This document shows positions 15,633-25,084 of a stretch of DNA of 64,000 nucleotides, in pieces. This stretch comes from UBA6183 sp943372215 (lineage in GTDB: Bacteria > Bacteroidota > Bacteroidia > UKL13-3): positions 157,187 through 221,186 of the forward strand of contig CALRXU020000007.1 in the NCBI GenBank assembly GCA_943372215.1, given 5' to 3'. The notes under the pieces are model-generated. The model had not been told where the DNA came from, did no database searches, and saw nothing but the letters and a program-made list of their open reading frames with translations. The position numbers were made by a program, and so were the translations under genes. How positions within the stretch are numbered: the first letter of the stretch is position 1; each line of letters begins with the position of its first letter.

Positions 15633-17816
15633 ATGAGTAAAGCAACAACAAAAACTTTTGAAATCGGTGGTAAAACCATTTCAATTGAAACCGGCCGTTT
15701 AGCCCGTCAGGCAGATGGAGCCGTAGTAGTAAAAATGGGCGACACCATGATTCTTGCAACAGCAGTATCAGCGCGTGAAGCTAAAGAAGATGTGGATTTT
15801 ATGCCACTTACAGTAGATTATCAGGAAAAATTTGCCGCTGTTGGCCGTATCCCAGGTAGTTTCCACAAACGTGAGGCTAAATTAAGCGATTATGAAGTAT
15901 TGGTTAGCCGTATTGTTGACCGCGCATTACGCCCACTTTTCCCTGAAAATTATCATGCAGACACCCAAGTGATGTTGCAGTTGATATCATCAGATAAAAA
16001 CTTAAACCCTGACTGCTTAGTTGGTTTAGCTGCTTCTGCGGCTTTAATGGTAAGTGATATTCCATTTAATGGACCAATTAGCGAAATACGTATTGCACGT
16101 ATTAACGGAGAGTTTGTATTAAATCCATACATCGACCAATTGGCCAATGCCGATATGGACCTGATTGTAGCCGGAACTGAAAAGGACTTGAACATGGTTG
16201 AAGGGGAGTGCAGTGAAGTGAGCGAAGCCGATATGTTGGCCGCTTTAAAAATTGCCCATGATGCCATTAAATTGCAATGTAAAGCACAATGGGAATTGTG
16301 TGAAATGTTAGGAGGTCGCAAGCCTGCCCGCGAATACAACCATGAGCGCAGTGATGAGGCTTTGGCAGCAAACATACGTGAGTTTGCTTACGATAAAATT
16401 TCAGCCATTGCAAAAAGTGCTTTGGGTAAAAATGAACGTAGCGAAGCATTTAAAGCTGTGCGTAAAGAGTATGTGGCGCAGTTTTATCCAGAAGGAAGTG
16501 AAACTTCACCAGATAAGTTTTTAATGAACAAGTATTTCCACGATGTGGAGTATGATGCTGTGCGCGCCATGATTCTGAATGACAGAACACGTTTAGATGG
16601 CCGTAAATTAGATGAGGTTCGCCCAATCTGGACAGAAGTAAACTACCTGCCAGGTGCACATGGTAGCGCTATTTTTACCCGTGGCGAAACCCAATCATTA
16701 ACCACTGTTACGCTTGGAACTAAATTGGACGAGCAGTTATTGGATGCCCCAATGAATGCTGGTTATGCCAAGTTTTTATTGCATTACAATTTCCCTTCGT
16801 TCTCTACTGGTGAGGTAAAACCAAACCGTGGCCCAGGCCGCAGAGAGATTGGACATGGTAACTTGGCTTTGCGTGGTTTAAAACGTGTATTGCCACCTTT
16901 AACTGAAAGCCCTTACACCATCCGTATTGTAAGTGATATTTTAGAATCAAATGGTTCGTCATCAATGGCTACTGTTTGTGCTGGTTCATTGGCTTTAATG
17001 GATGCCGGTATTAAAATTAGCGGTGCCGTTAGTGGTGTGGCTATGGGTTTAATCAGTGATGATGAAACAGGTAAATACGCTATTTTAACTGACATCTTGG
17101 GTGATGAAGATCATTTGGGTGATATGGATTTTAAAGTGGTGGGTACTTCAAAAGGTATTACTGCTTGCCAAATGGACATTAAAATTAATGGCCTAAGATG
17201 GGAAATGGTTGAAGAGGCTTTGAAACAAGCCAATGCAGGCCGTTTACACATTATGGGTGAAATGAATAAAACCATTAGCAAGGCCAATGATGATTACAAA
17301 CCACATGCACCACGCATTGAAACCATTATTATTGATAAGGACTTTATTGGTGCTGTAATTGGCCCAGGTGGTAAAGTAATTCAAGGCATACAAAAAGATA
17401 CAGGTGCTACCATTAGCATTACTGAAGTAGGCAATACAGGTGTGGTTGAAGTAGCTGCAACAAATGGCGAAAGCATGCGTAAAGCAGTTACCATCATTAA
17501 AGGCATTACGGCAGTTCCTGTTGTGGGTGAAGAATATGTAGGTAAAGTAAAAACCATTGTTGATTTTGGTGCTTTTGTGGAGTTTTTACCAGGTAAAGAT
17601 GGCTTGTTACATATTAGTGAAATCAGTTGGAACCGCTTACCAACCATGGAAGGCGTGTTACAAGTTGGTGAAGAAATAAAAGTGAAGTTGGTGGAGATTG
17701 ACAAACGCACCGGAAAGGTAAAACTTTCTCGCAAGGCATTGTTACCTCGCCCTCCGCGCCCTGATGCTCCTGCAAAGGAAGATGGTGCTGCACCAGCTGC
17801 TGAAAGCAACGGATAA
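15633..17816 (+). CDS. pnp: Polyribonucleotide nucleotidyltransferase (PNPase)
   Basis: A 727-residue 3'-5' phosphorolytic exoribonuclease that degrades mRNA and can add heteropolymeric tails. Domains are in order: RNase PH 1 (about 15-145), a helical linker, RNase PH 2 (about 320-540) with FPSFSTGEVKPNRGPGRREIGHG split over the active centre and the metal-binding DILGDEDHLGDMDFKV, KH (IDKDFIGAVIGPGGKVIQGI) and S1 (EEYVGKVKTIVDFGAFVEFLPGKDG). The short Pro/Ala tail after S1 is ordinary. Length is typical. It shares the neighbourhood with rpsO, and a strong terminator follows. Confidence 0.98.
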   Translation: MSKATTKTFEIGGKTISIETGRLARQADGAVVVKMGDTMILATAVSAREAKEDVDFMPLTVDYQEKFAAVGRIPGSFHKREAKLSDYEVLVSRIVDRALRPLFPENYHADTQVMLQLISSDKNLNPDCLVGLAASAALMVSDIPFNGPISEIRIARINGEFVLNPYIDQLANADMDLIVAGTEKDLNMVEGECSEVSEADMLAALKIAHDAIKLQCKAQWELCEMLGGRKPAREYNHERSDEALAANIREFAYDKISAIAKSALGKNERSEAFKAVRKEYVAQFYPEGSETSPDKFLMNKYFHDVEYDAVRAMILNDRTRLDGRKLDEVRPIWTEVNYLPGAHGSAIFTRGETQSLTTVTLGTKLDEQLLDAPMNAGYAKFLLHYNFPSFSTGEVKPNRGPGRREIGHGNLALRGLKRVLPPLTESPYTIRIVSDILESNGSSSMATVCAGSLALMDAGIKISGAVSGVAMGLISDDETGKYAILTDILGDEDHLGDMDFKVVGTSKGITACQMDIKINGLRWEMVEEALKQANAGRLHIMGEMNKTISKANDDYKPHAPRIETIIIDKDFIGAVIGPGGKVIQGIQKDTGATISITEVGNTGVVEVAATNGESMRKAVTIIKGITAVPVVGEEYVGKVKTIVDFGAFVEFLPGKDGLLHISEISWNRLPTMEGVLQVGEEIKVKLVEIDKRTGKVKLSRKALLPRPPRPDAPAKEDGAAPAAESNG

Positions 17817-17836
17817 TTACAGGTATTATGTTATAC

Positions 17837-17867
17837 AAAAGGCTACTCGATTGGGTAGCCTTTTTTG
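17837..17867 (+). terminator. Rho-independent terminator after pnp
   Basis: Stem AAAAGGCTAC(TC) with (GG)GTAGCCTTTT around the loop GATT, then a T run. It lies between pnp and the convergent small lipoprotein gene and may serve both directions. Confidence 0.9.
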
Positions 17868-17887
17868 TTTCTTATCAATAATAAATA

Positions 17888-18091
17888 CTACTCTGCGTTA
17901 GCCGTATCGGCACCAATTTGTGCTTGAATGGCTTTTTCCAATGAATCCATTGCGGCTTCATCATTATTGATGGTGCTATCAATAGCCGCCTGTTCCTGTT
18001 GATTCAAATCTGTTTTTGGGGTTTCACCTCCACAAGAAACGAATACCAAAGCAACGCTTGCAATGGTTAATGCTGCAAATACTTTTTTCAT
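17888..18091 (-). CDS. Small lipoprotein, acidic, unknown function
   Basis: A 67-residue protein. It has a lipoprotein signal peptide (MKKVFAALTIASVALVFVSC) with lipobox FVSC, followed by a short mature part rich in Asp, Glu, Gln and Ala (for example NQQEQAAIDSTINNDEAAM) and likely helical. Small acidic lipoproteins of this kind are common in Bacteroidota and are usually uncharacterised. It lies between the pnp terminator and lptB; the lptB gene is 38 bases upstream on the same strand, so they may share a transcript. Confidence 0.75.
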   Translation of the reverse strand: MKKVFAALTIASVALVFVSCGGETPKTDLNQQEQAAIDSTINNDEAAMDSLEKAIQAQIGADTANAE

Positions 18092-18129
18092 TTGGATTAC
18101 TTTTATTTCAAATGTATGAATTTGAGGGA

Positions 18130-18852
18130 TTACCTCAACACAAAATTTTGACCTAGATAAACTTTGCGTACCATTTCGTCATCAGCAAGCTCTTGTGCTG
18201 TGCCTCCTTTTAAAATCCTTCCTTCAAACAGCAAATAAGCCCTATCAACAATGCTGAGGGTTTCATGCACGTTATGGTCGGTAATTAATATGCCAATATT
18301 TTTGTGTTTAAGTTTGGCCACAATTTGCTGGATGTCTTCCACCGCAATTGGGTCAATGCCTGCAAAGGGCTCATCCAATAACACAAACTTAGGGTTAACC
18401 GCCAATGCTCGCGCAATTTCACAACGCCTGCGTTCGCCTCCACTTAATACATTTCCTAAGCTTTTTCTTACCCTATTTAACCCAAATTCATCCAACAACT
18501 CCTCCAACTTTGCAGTTTGGTCGGCTTTAGATAGTTTGGTCATTTCCAATACCGCTCTGATATTATCTTCAACACTTAGTGTTCTGAAAATAGAAGCCTC
18601 TTGTGGCAAGTATCCCAATCCTTGTTGCGCACGTTTATACATGGGCAGGGGTGTGATGTCTTTTCCATCCAGCATTACTTTTCCCTCGTCAGGTTTTACC
18701 AATCCTACCGTCATGTAAAAGGTAGTGGTTTTACCAGCTCCATTTGGACCCAGCAAACCCACACATTCGCCTTGATGCACTTCTATGGAAACATTGTTTA
18801 CCACAGTGCGTTTTTTATACTTTTTTACGAGGTTATGAGAGGATAAAATCAT
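18130..18852 (-). CDS. lptB: Lipopolysaccharide export ABC transporter, ATP-binding protein
   Basis: A 240-residue ATPase that powers the LptFG transporter, pulling LPS out of the inner membrane. Visible features are Walker A GPNGAGKTT (35-43), Q-loop LPQEASIF, signature LSGGERRR (136-143), Walker B FVLLDEPFAGIDP (156-168) and the His-switch ITDHN. The LSGGERRRxEIARAL and DEPFAGIDP combination is specific to the LptB branch. Length is normal. No LptF/G/C/A gene is adjacent, which is usual for this phylum. It begins 24 bases after purF ends on the same strand. Confidence 0.95.
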   Translation of the reverse strand: MILSSHNLVKKYKKRTVVNNVSIEVHQGECVGLLGPNGAGKTTTFYMTVGLVKPDEGKVMLDGKDITPLPMYKRAQQGLGYLPQEASIFRTLSVEDNIRAVLEMTKLSKADQTAKLEELLDEFGLNRVRKSLGNVLSGGERRRCEIARALAVNPKFVLLDEPFAGIDPIAVEDIQQIVAKLKHKNIGILITDHNVHETLSIVDRAYLLFEGRILKGGTAQELADDEMVRKVYLGQNFVLR

Positions 18853-18876
18853 GGGTATGCGCTTTTAGTGTCTTAA

Positions 18877-20772
18877 TTAATATGCCCTTGCGGTAACGCC
18901 TTCCATAAAATTAATAAAGGCTTTGTTCACCACTTTGTTTCCACCAGGAGTTGGGTAATCACCGCTAAAGTACCAATCTCCTTTATGGTCAGGGCAGGCA
19001 ATGTGTAGGTTTTCTATACTTTGGTAAATCACTTTTACTTCAGCAGTTAAATCTGCCGGGCGTATAATTTCGCTAATTTTATCGCTGATTTCATCATCAG
19101 TAAATAAATCATACAACTCTTTAACATGGTTTACCACTTCCTCTTTGGGACTTTTTTCCTGTGCCTTACATTTGGCATATACTTCTTGCAACAAATGCTC
19201 TTTATTGCGATCTTTTAGCAATGCCAGCATAGCCTGAAACGCCACAAAATCTTTCAAGCGGCTCATATCAATGCCATAACAATCTGGATAACGGATTTGA
19301 GGGGCTGATGAAACAATGACAATACGTTTAGGATGCAACCTGTCTAAAATACGCAGGATGCTGCTTCTTAATGTGGTACCCCGCACAATGCTGTCATCAA
19401 TTACAACTAAGGTGTCCACCCCGTTATTTACCAAGCCATAAGTAACATCATACACATGCGCCACCATATCCTCGCGGTGTTCATCATCTGTAATAAAGGT
19501 GCGCAGTTTTACGTCTTTAACCGCAATTTTTTCCCTGCGGGGTTTCCAACTGAGTATTTCTTTTAGTTTATCAATATCTGGGCTTGGGCCTAACTTAATA
19601 ATTTCCTGCGCCTTATACTCAGTCAGGTAATCGTGTATGCCATCTATCATGCCATAAAAGGCTGTGGCCGCAGTATTGGGAATGTAGCTAAAAACGGTAT
19701 TGGGCAAATCAGCATTGATGGTCTCAACCACCTTACGGCTTAACAAATGACCCAATTTTTTTCGCTCCAAGTAAATATCACGGTCGTTGCCACGTGAGAA
19801 ATAAATGCGCTCAAACGTACAGGATTTTTTAGGGAGTGCATCCAGTATTTTCTCCTCACTAAACGTGCCATCTTTTTTAATGATAAGCGCATAGCCTGGT
19901 TGCAATTCTTTTATGGTATTGAATTTTACATTAAATCCGGTTTGTATGGCAGGTCGCTCGCTTGTGGCTACAAGCACTTCATCATCCACATAATAAAAAC
20001 AAGGCCTTATGCCCGCAGGATCACGAAGAATAAATGAATCGCCATTACCCACCAAACCTGTTAGCACATATCCCCCATCCACTTCCTTCATGGCACGGGT
20101 AATGATTCGTTTTATGTCAAGTTTTTCGCTGATAATTTCGCTAATGGCTTTATTGGAAATGCCTTTTCGTTTGTATTCTGCAAACAACCGTTGGTTTTCT
20201 TCATCCAAAAAGTGTCCGATTTTCTCCAACATGGTAACGGTATCAGCTTTCTCACGCGGATGTTGTCCCAACTCAATTAATAGCTCAAACAGCTCATCTA
20301 CGTTGGTCATGTTAAAGTTACCTGCCAATAACAAGTTGCGGGTCATCCAGTTGTTCTGGCGTAAAAACGGGTGGCATAAATCGCTAGAGCTGCTGCCATA
20401 AGTTCCGTACCTTAAATGGCCTAAATAAACCTCTCCCACAAATGGGGCGTGGGCTTTTAAATAGGCAGGGTCTTTAAGCTGTTGTTTATTGGCTACATCA
20501 CTTATTTTTTTCTCAATGCGCTCAAAAATTTCGGCAATGGCCCCGCTTCCACTTTCGCGCCTCCTGAATATGTATTGATTTCCAGGCTCTACGTTCAGCT
20601 TAATCACACCAACACCTGCGCCATCCTGCCCCCTATTGTGTTGTTTTTGCATCAGCAGGTTCAGCTTTTTTAAGCCATATAAACTGCTGCCGTATTTCTC
20701 TTGGTAAAAATCTAAAGGTTTAAGTAATCTGATAAATGCGATTCCGCATTCGTGTTGTATTGAATCACTCAT
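18877..20772 (-). CDS. purF: Amidophosphoribosyltransferase, long Bacteroidota form
   Basis: First committed step of purine synthesis: PRPP plus glutamine to phosphoribosylamine. The protein has 631 residues from ATG 20772. Cys9 in QHECGIAF is the expected Ntn nucleophile, so eight residues would need to be removed if it matures like Bacillus PurF. Further motifs are KQHNRGQDGAGVG and GHLRYGTYG in the glutaminase half, and VVIDDSIVRGTTL (near 460) as the PRPP loop. The protein is longer than E. coli PurF (about 505), with an extra C-terminal segment ending in FSGDYPTPGGNKVVNKAF. The frame is open upstream of 20772, but that part has no family match. A thioredoxin-like gene precedes it. Confidence 0.9.
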   Translation of the reverse strand: MSDSIQHECGIAFIRLLKPLDFYQEKYGSSLYGLKKLNLLMQKQHNRGQDGAGVGVIKLNVEPGNQYIFRRRESGSGAIAEIFERIEKKISDVANKQQLKDPAYLKAHAPFVGEVYLGHLRYGTYGSSSSDLCHPFLRQNNWMTRNLLLAGNFNMTNVDELFELLIELGQHPREKADTVTMLEKIGHFLDEENQRLFAEYKRKGISNKAISEIISEKLDIKRIITRAMKEVDGGYVLTGLVGNGDSFILRDPAGIRPCFYYVDDEVLVATSERPAIQTGFNVKFNTIKELQPGYALIIKKDGTFSEEKILDALPKKSCTFERIYFSRGNDRDIYLERKKLGHLLSRKVVETINADLPNTVFSYIPNTAATAFYGMIDGIHDYLTEYKAQEIIKLGPSPDIDKLKEILSWKPRREKIAVKDVKLRTFITDDEHREDMVAHVYDVTYGLVNNGVDTLVVIDDSIVRGTTLRSSILRILDRLHPKRIVIVSSAPQIRYPDCYGIDMSRLKDFVAFQAMLALLKDRNKEHLLQEVYAKCKAQEKSPKEEVVNHVKELYDLFTDDEISDKISEIIRPADLTAEVKVIYQSIENLHIACPDHKGDWYFSGDYPTPGGNKVVNKAFINFMEGVTARAY

Positions 20773-20821
20773 ATATAAAAATGGAGTGGCAAATTTAGCT
20801 TTTAAATGGAGTTGGTGAAAA

Positions 20822-21307
20822 TTACTTTTTATTTTCTGCAATTGCTGCGTCCAGGGCCTGCATAAAAGCATCAGGGCCTTTATAGCCAGGGTCAACAAAA
20901 ATGCTCATTTTTTTAGTATAAATGTAGTAAATGGTTGGGAAGCCGGTGGATTGTCCCCTTGTCATCATGTGGAACAATTCCTGGTTGTTGTACGTGTTTT
21001 CGCCCACTTTGTATGCGGTATAAGGCACTTCAGGATTGAATTTAATGGGTACAAAATGCTCGTTTATCTTTTTGATAATATCTGCATTTGAATACGTGTC
21101 CCTATCCATTTTCTTACACCAACCGCACCAATCCGTGTAGGCATCAACCAATACTATTTTACCTTCTTTGGTGGCCTTGGCATATCCTTCATTCCAATCG
21201 TACCATTTTAACTCCGCTTTAGGGGCTGGCTTTTTAGCTGGCACAAATGCCATTAAAAAGGCTAAAGGAATGGCAATCAGTATATATTTTAAGTTTGCGT
21301 AATTCAT
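20822..21307 (-). CDS. Thioredoxin-fold periplasmic protein (CxxC)
   Basis: A 161-residue protein with a signal peptide or anchor (YILIAIPLAFLMAFVPA) and a thioredoxin-like domain. The active site is DWCGWCKKMDRD with Cys61 and Cys64, followed by the cis-proline region GFPTIYYI. The CGWCKKM form fits the Thioredoxin_7/DUF255-related group that reduces disulfides in the periplasm. The substrate is unknown. It lies 49 bases upstream of purF. A promoter-like TATTTTCG sits on this strand at 21350-21357. Confidence 0.85.
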   Translation of the reverse strand: MNYANLKYILIAIPLAFLMAFVPAKKPAPKAELKWYDWNEGYAKATKEGKIVLVDAYTDWCGWCKKMDRDTYSNADIIKKINEHFVPIKFNPEVPYTAYKVGENTYNNQELFHMMTRGQSTGFPTIYYIYTKKMSIFVDPGYKGPDAFMQALDAAIAENKK

Positions 21308-21349
21308 AATACGGTGCGTTTTGTGCTTGAATTGTTACAACAATCGTTC

Positions 21350-21357
21350 CGAAAATA
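21350..21357 (-). promoter_or_regulatory. Possible -7 element for the thioredoxin-like/purF run
   Basis: Minus strand reads TATTTTCG, one base off TAnnTTTG, 42 bases before the ATG at 21307. The same octamer lies upstream of asnS. Confidence 0.3.
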
Positions 21358-21448
21358 ATACTAAACTTACATATCACAAAATGTAATCGTACCGTTAATC
21401 ATTTTGTACATCAAGCATTCCTATTTTTTTATAACTTCGCTTCGTTAC

Positions 21449-24400
21449 ATGGATAATCAAAACTACCCTATTTTATTAAGTAAACTCGATGCTTTTGTAA
21501 GAAAGTATTATAAAAACCAGCTTTTAAGAGGCGCGAGTTATTTTGCGTTGGCCACACTTATCAGCTTTTTATTGATTGTTATGCTGGAGTATTTTGGTCG
21601 CTATAACAGTTTGGTAAGGGCAACCTTGTTTTATTGTTTTATATTATTTGTAGGCTATTGTTTGGTGCGTTACGTGGTTTTGCCCCTACTTGGCATGTAC
21701 AAAATGGGCAAAACACTTAGCTACGAGCATGCCTCGGCACTTATTGGCAAACATTTTCCTGATGTTAAAGACAAGCTGCTAAACACCTTACAACTTAAAC
21801 ATGAGGCTGATCAACAAGCTACCTCTACATTGCTTGAAGCCGCAATCAGCCAAAAAGCCGAACAACTTAAGCCCATTGTTTTTACAGATGCTATTAACCT
21901 GAAAAACAACCTAAAACATGCCCGACTGGTGTTGATACCAGCAACCATTTATGCCTTAATCTATTTTTTTGCACCTGGTATTATCAGCAAAGGCAGCGAG
22001 CGGATAATCAGGTATAACCAAACTTTTTTGCCCGAAGCTCCTTTTGTTTTTGAACTGCAAAGTGATAAACTCACCACGGCACAATATGCTGATTTTGATT
22101 TAACGGTTGCCATCAAAGGAAACAGCGTTCCAAATGAGGTTTACGTTGACATTGATGGTCAACCGTTTAAAATGCAGAAAATAGACAATGCTACCTTTAG
22201 TTACACATTCAGAAATGTAAACAAGGATATTCCCTTTCATTTAACAGCAGCCGATTATGACTCAAAAGATTATATGCTTAAGGTGATTGAAAAGCCTGTT
22301 TTGGTGAATTATGCCGTTAAACTTCAGTACCCAGCTTATGTCGGAAAACAAGGAGAAACTCTTCAAAACCCTGGAGACTTAACCCTTCCCGCTGGAACCA
22401 TTGCCACTTGGGTACTAAGTACCGCTAAAACGGATCTTGTTGAATATGGTTTTGGAGAAAGAACTGAAAAGGCTGAAAGAAAAAATGACGCCCAATTCTC
22501 CTTCTCCAAAAAGTTGCTGGTTTCTTCACCGTATTTTATTAGAAATAAAAATAATGCCTACGGTGTTGCTGACAGCCTTGCGTATATGATCAATGTTTTA
22601 CCAGATGCTTTCCCTCAAATTAGTGTGGAAGAAAAGGCGGATTCCATTGCAGGTAAGCAACTCTACTTTATAGGTGATGCCAATGATGATTACGGACTTA
22701 CCAAACTGGTTTTTGCATACAAGTTTCTGAAGTCAGCAACGGACAGTAAAGTAAAACAAGGCATAGTGAGCAAACCAATCCCCTTACAACGTGATGAAAA
22801 AAGCCAGCGTTTTTATTTTCAGTTTAATTTAAACGAAACCGGATTAAGTGCCACGGATGAATTGGAGTACTATTTTGAAGTTTGGGACAATGATGGGGTG
22901 CATGGTGCAAAAAGTGCTAGAAGTAAAACCATGTTATTTAAAGCACCAAGTGAACAGGAGTTGAGGAATGAAATGAATGAATCGGGCAAAAGCTTAAAAG
23001 CCGATATGCAATCAGCCATTAACGAAAGCAAAAAATTGCAGAAAGAACTGAAAGATCTTCAATTGAAAATGCTCGAAAAACGCGAGTTAACCTGGGAAGA
23101 AAAAAAGAAAGCAGAAGAGTTGTTAAAACGTCAGAAGGAACTTACTGAAAAGTTGCAAGACATTAAGGAACAAAACAAGAAGAATAACCAAAAAGAAAAC
23201 GAGTACAAGGAGCTTGCCCCAGAATTGCTAGAAAAACAGCAGCAGTTAGAAAAAATGTTTAACGAGTTGATGAGTGATGAAATGAAAAAGCTGATGAAAG
23301 ACTTGGAAAAAATGCTGCAACAACAAAACAAGGATGCAGTAAAACAGGAAATGGAAAAAATGCAACTGAGCAATAAGGATGTGGAGAAGGAATTGGACCG
23401 CATGTTGGAGCAGTTTAAGCAGTTGGAGTTGGATAAAAAACTGACTGAGGCCATTGAGCAGTTGCAAAAAACAGCCGACAAACAAAAAGAATTGGCCAAC
23501 AAAACTGAACAATTAGAAAACAACAAAAACCTGAGCAAAGAAGAGAAGCAACAACAGCAAGAGCAACTGAAACAGGAACAACAAAAGTTAAATGAAGAGT
23601 TTAAAGATGCCCAAAAACAATTGAGGGATATTGAAAAAACCAACAAAGAGCTTGAGGAGCCAAAGGAGCTTGAAAACACCAAACAACAAGAGGAAAAAGT
23701 TTCAGAACAACAACAACAAGCTGGTGAAAATTTAGACAAAAAACAAAATAAAAAGGCATCTGAAAACCAGGAAAATGCAGCCGAAGAAATGCAAAAAATG
23801 GCTGATAAAATGAAGGAAAAACAGGAGGAAGAAGAAAAAGAACAACAGGAAGAAGATGCAGAAGCTTTACGTGAAGTATTAGAAAACACCATTCAATTGA
23901 GCAAGGACCAAGAAACCTTAATAGACCAGATGAAACGCATTACAGGTTATAGCCCTGAATATGTGGAATTGGCTAAAAAACAAAAAGTAACCCGCGACAA
24001 TGCCAAGATTATTGAAGACAGCCTTTTGGCACTCAGCAAACGTGTACCAGAAATCAGTTCGTTTATAAACCGTGAAGTTACCAAGCTTAATGATAACTTA
24101 GACAAAAGCATATCAGCCTATGCCCAGCGTAATTTTATGGAAATACGCACCCGCCAACAATACACCATGACCCACGCCAATAATTTGGCCGTGATGTTAA
24201 GTGAGGTACTGAACCAAATGCAACAACAAAGCCAGCAGGCGCAAAGCAAAAAAAGTGGAAAAGGAAAAGGGAAACCAAAGCCCGGTCAAGGCAAAGGTGG
24301 CGGAAAGCCTTTAACCATGAGCCAGATTAAAAAAATGCAAGAAGAGTTGAACAAGCAACTGCGTGAAGGCATGAATAAACAAGGCGACCAAGGTAAACCG

Positions 24401-24919
24401 CAAGACCAGGGTGGGCAAAAACCAGGTGGACAGAAGCCCGGTGGGCAGCAACCTGGAGGACAATTGCCCGGAGGCATGAGCAGTGAAGGCTTTGCAAGAA
24501 TGGCGGCACAACAAATGGCCATTAGGCAGCAGATGCAAAAAATGATGCAGCAAATGGATGCCAAACAAAAAGAAGGTTTGGGAGGAAGCAAGCTATTGGA
24601 GGAAATGAAGCAGATGATGGAGAAAACCGAAAAAGAACTGTTTAACAAACAACTCACCTCCGAAATGCTGATGAGGCAACAGGAGATTTTAACCCGTTTG
24701 CTGGAAAGTGAAAAGGCCGAAAGAAAACAAGAACAAGAAGAGAAGCGGGAAGCTGAACAAGCCAAAGAAAGGCCCAAAACCACTCCTCCACAATTTGACT
24801 TGTACATTCAACAAAAAAATAAGGAAAAGGAATTGTTAGAAACCATTCCTGCTGAAATGCAGCCTTATTATAAGGATAAAAGCAAGGCTTATTTTAACCG
24901 ATTGGGGGGCAAACAATAA
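21449..24919 (+). CDS. DUF4175 family membrane protein with long coiled coil
   Basis: A 1156-residue protein. The N-terminal part has two adjacent membrane segments (29-47 and 56-77) and a third near 160-178. An extracytoplasmic beta-rich region follows (about 180-510), then a very long Glu/Lys/Gln coiled coil (about 530-830), a helical region (about 860-930), a Gly/Gln/Pro/Lys-rich low-complexity stretch with repeated GGQKPG-like units (about 950-1010), and a final Gln/Met/Lys helix. This architecture fits DUF4175, a Bacteroidota family of unknown function. ATG 21449 was preferred over the upstream in-frame start at 21404 because it precedes the conserved helix. It likely spans the envelope as a scaffold, but that is inference. 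Confidence 0.85.
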   Translation: MDNQNYPILLSKLDAFVRKYYKNQLLRGASYFALATLISFLLIVMLEYFGRYNSLVRATLFYCFILFVGYCLVRYVVLPLLGMYKMGKTLSYEHASALIGKHFPDVKDKLLNTLQLKHEADQQATSTLLEAAISQKAEQLKPIVFTDAINLKNNLKHARLVLIPATIYALIYFFAPGIISKGSERIIRYNQTFLPEAPFVFELQSDKLTTAQYADFDLTVAIKGNSVPNEVYVDIDGQPFKMQKIDNATFSYTFRNVNKDIPFHLTAADYDSKDYMLKVIEKPVLVNYAVKLQYPAYVGKQGETLQNPGDLTLPAGTIATWVLSTAKTDLVEYGFGERTEKAERKNDAQFSFSKKLLVSSPYFIRNKNNAYGVADSLAYMINVLPDAFPQISVEEKADSIAGKQLYFIGDANDDYGLTKLVFAYKFLKSATDSKVKQGIVSKPIPLQRDEKSQRFYFQFNLNETGLSATDELEYYFEVWDNDGVHGAKSARSKTMLFKAPSEQELRNEMNESGKSLKADMQSAINESKKLQKELKDLQLKMLEKRELTWEEKKKAEELLKRQKELTEKLQDIKEQNKKNNQKENEYKELAPELLEKQQQLEKMFNELMSDEMKKLMKDLEKMLQQQNKDAVKQEMEKMQLSNKDVEKELDRMLEQFKQLELDKKLTEAIEQLQKTADKQKELANKTEQLENNKNLSKEEKQQQQEQLKQEQQKLNEEFKDAQKQLRDIEKTNKELEEPKELENTKQQEEKVSEQQQQAGENLDKKQNKKASENQENAAEEMQKMADKMKEKQEEEEKEQQEEDAEALREVLENTIQLSKDQETLIDQMKRITGYSPEYVELAKKQKVTRDNAKIIEDSLLALSKRVPEISSFINREVTKLNDNLDKSISAYAQRNFMEIRTRQQYTMTHANNLAVMLSEVLNQMQQQSQQAQSKKSGKGKGKPKPGQGKGGGKPLTMSQIKKMQEELNKQLREGMNKQGDQGKPQDQGGQKPGGQKPGGQQPGGQLPGGMSSEGFARMAAQQMAIRQQMQKMMQQMDAKQKEGLGGSKLLEEMKQMMEKTEKELFNKQLTSEMLMRQQEILTRLLESEKAERKQEQEEKREAEQAKERPKTTPPQFDLYIQQKNKEKELLETIPAEMQPYYKDKSKAYFNRLGGKQ

Positions 24920-25084
24920 TTGTTTTGTGCATCTTCTTCCCTTTTACTTCAGAAGCCAAAGAGTACAAAGCTACTTGCGGGTGTGTAATGTTAATCAAAC
25001 CCAATATGCTGCTTTACAAAGGCTAAATAACATAACAATGTCCGCAACTTTTTTTATTAAATATTTGTTTACTTATTTTTTGAT

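Noticed and set aside
23131..23892. 253-residue Ser/Cys/Phe-rich minus-strand open frame within DUF4175
   Set aside because: It is the reverse-strand shadow of the Glu/Lys/Gln coiled coil, whose codons read as Ser, Phe and Leu backwards.
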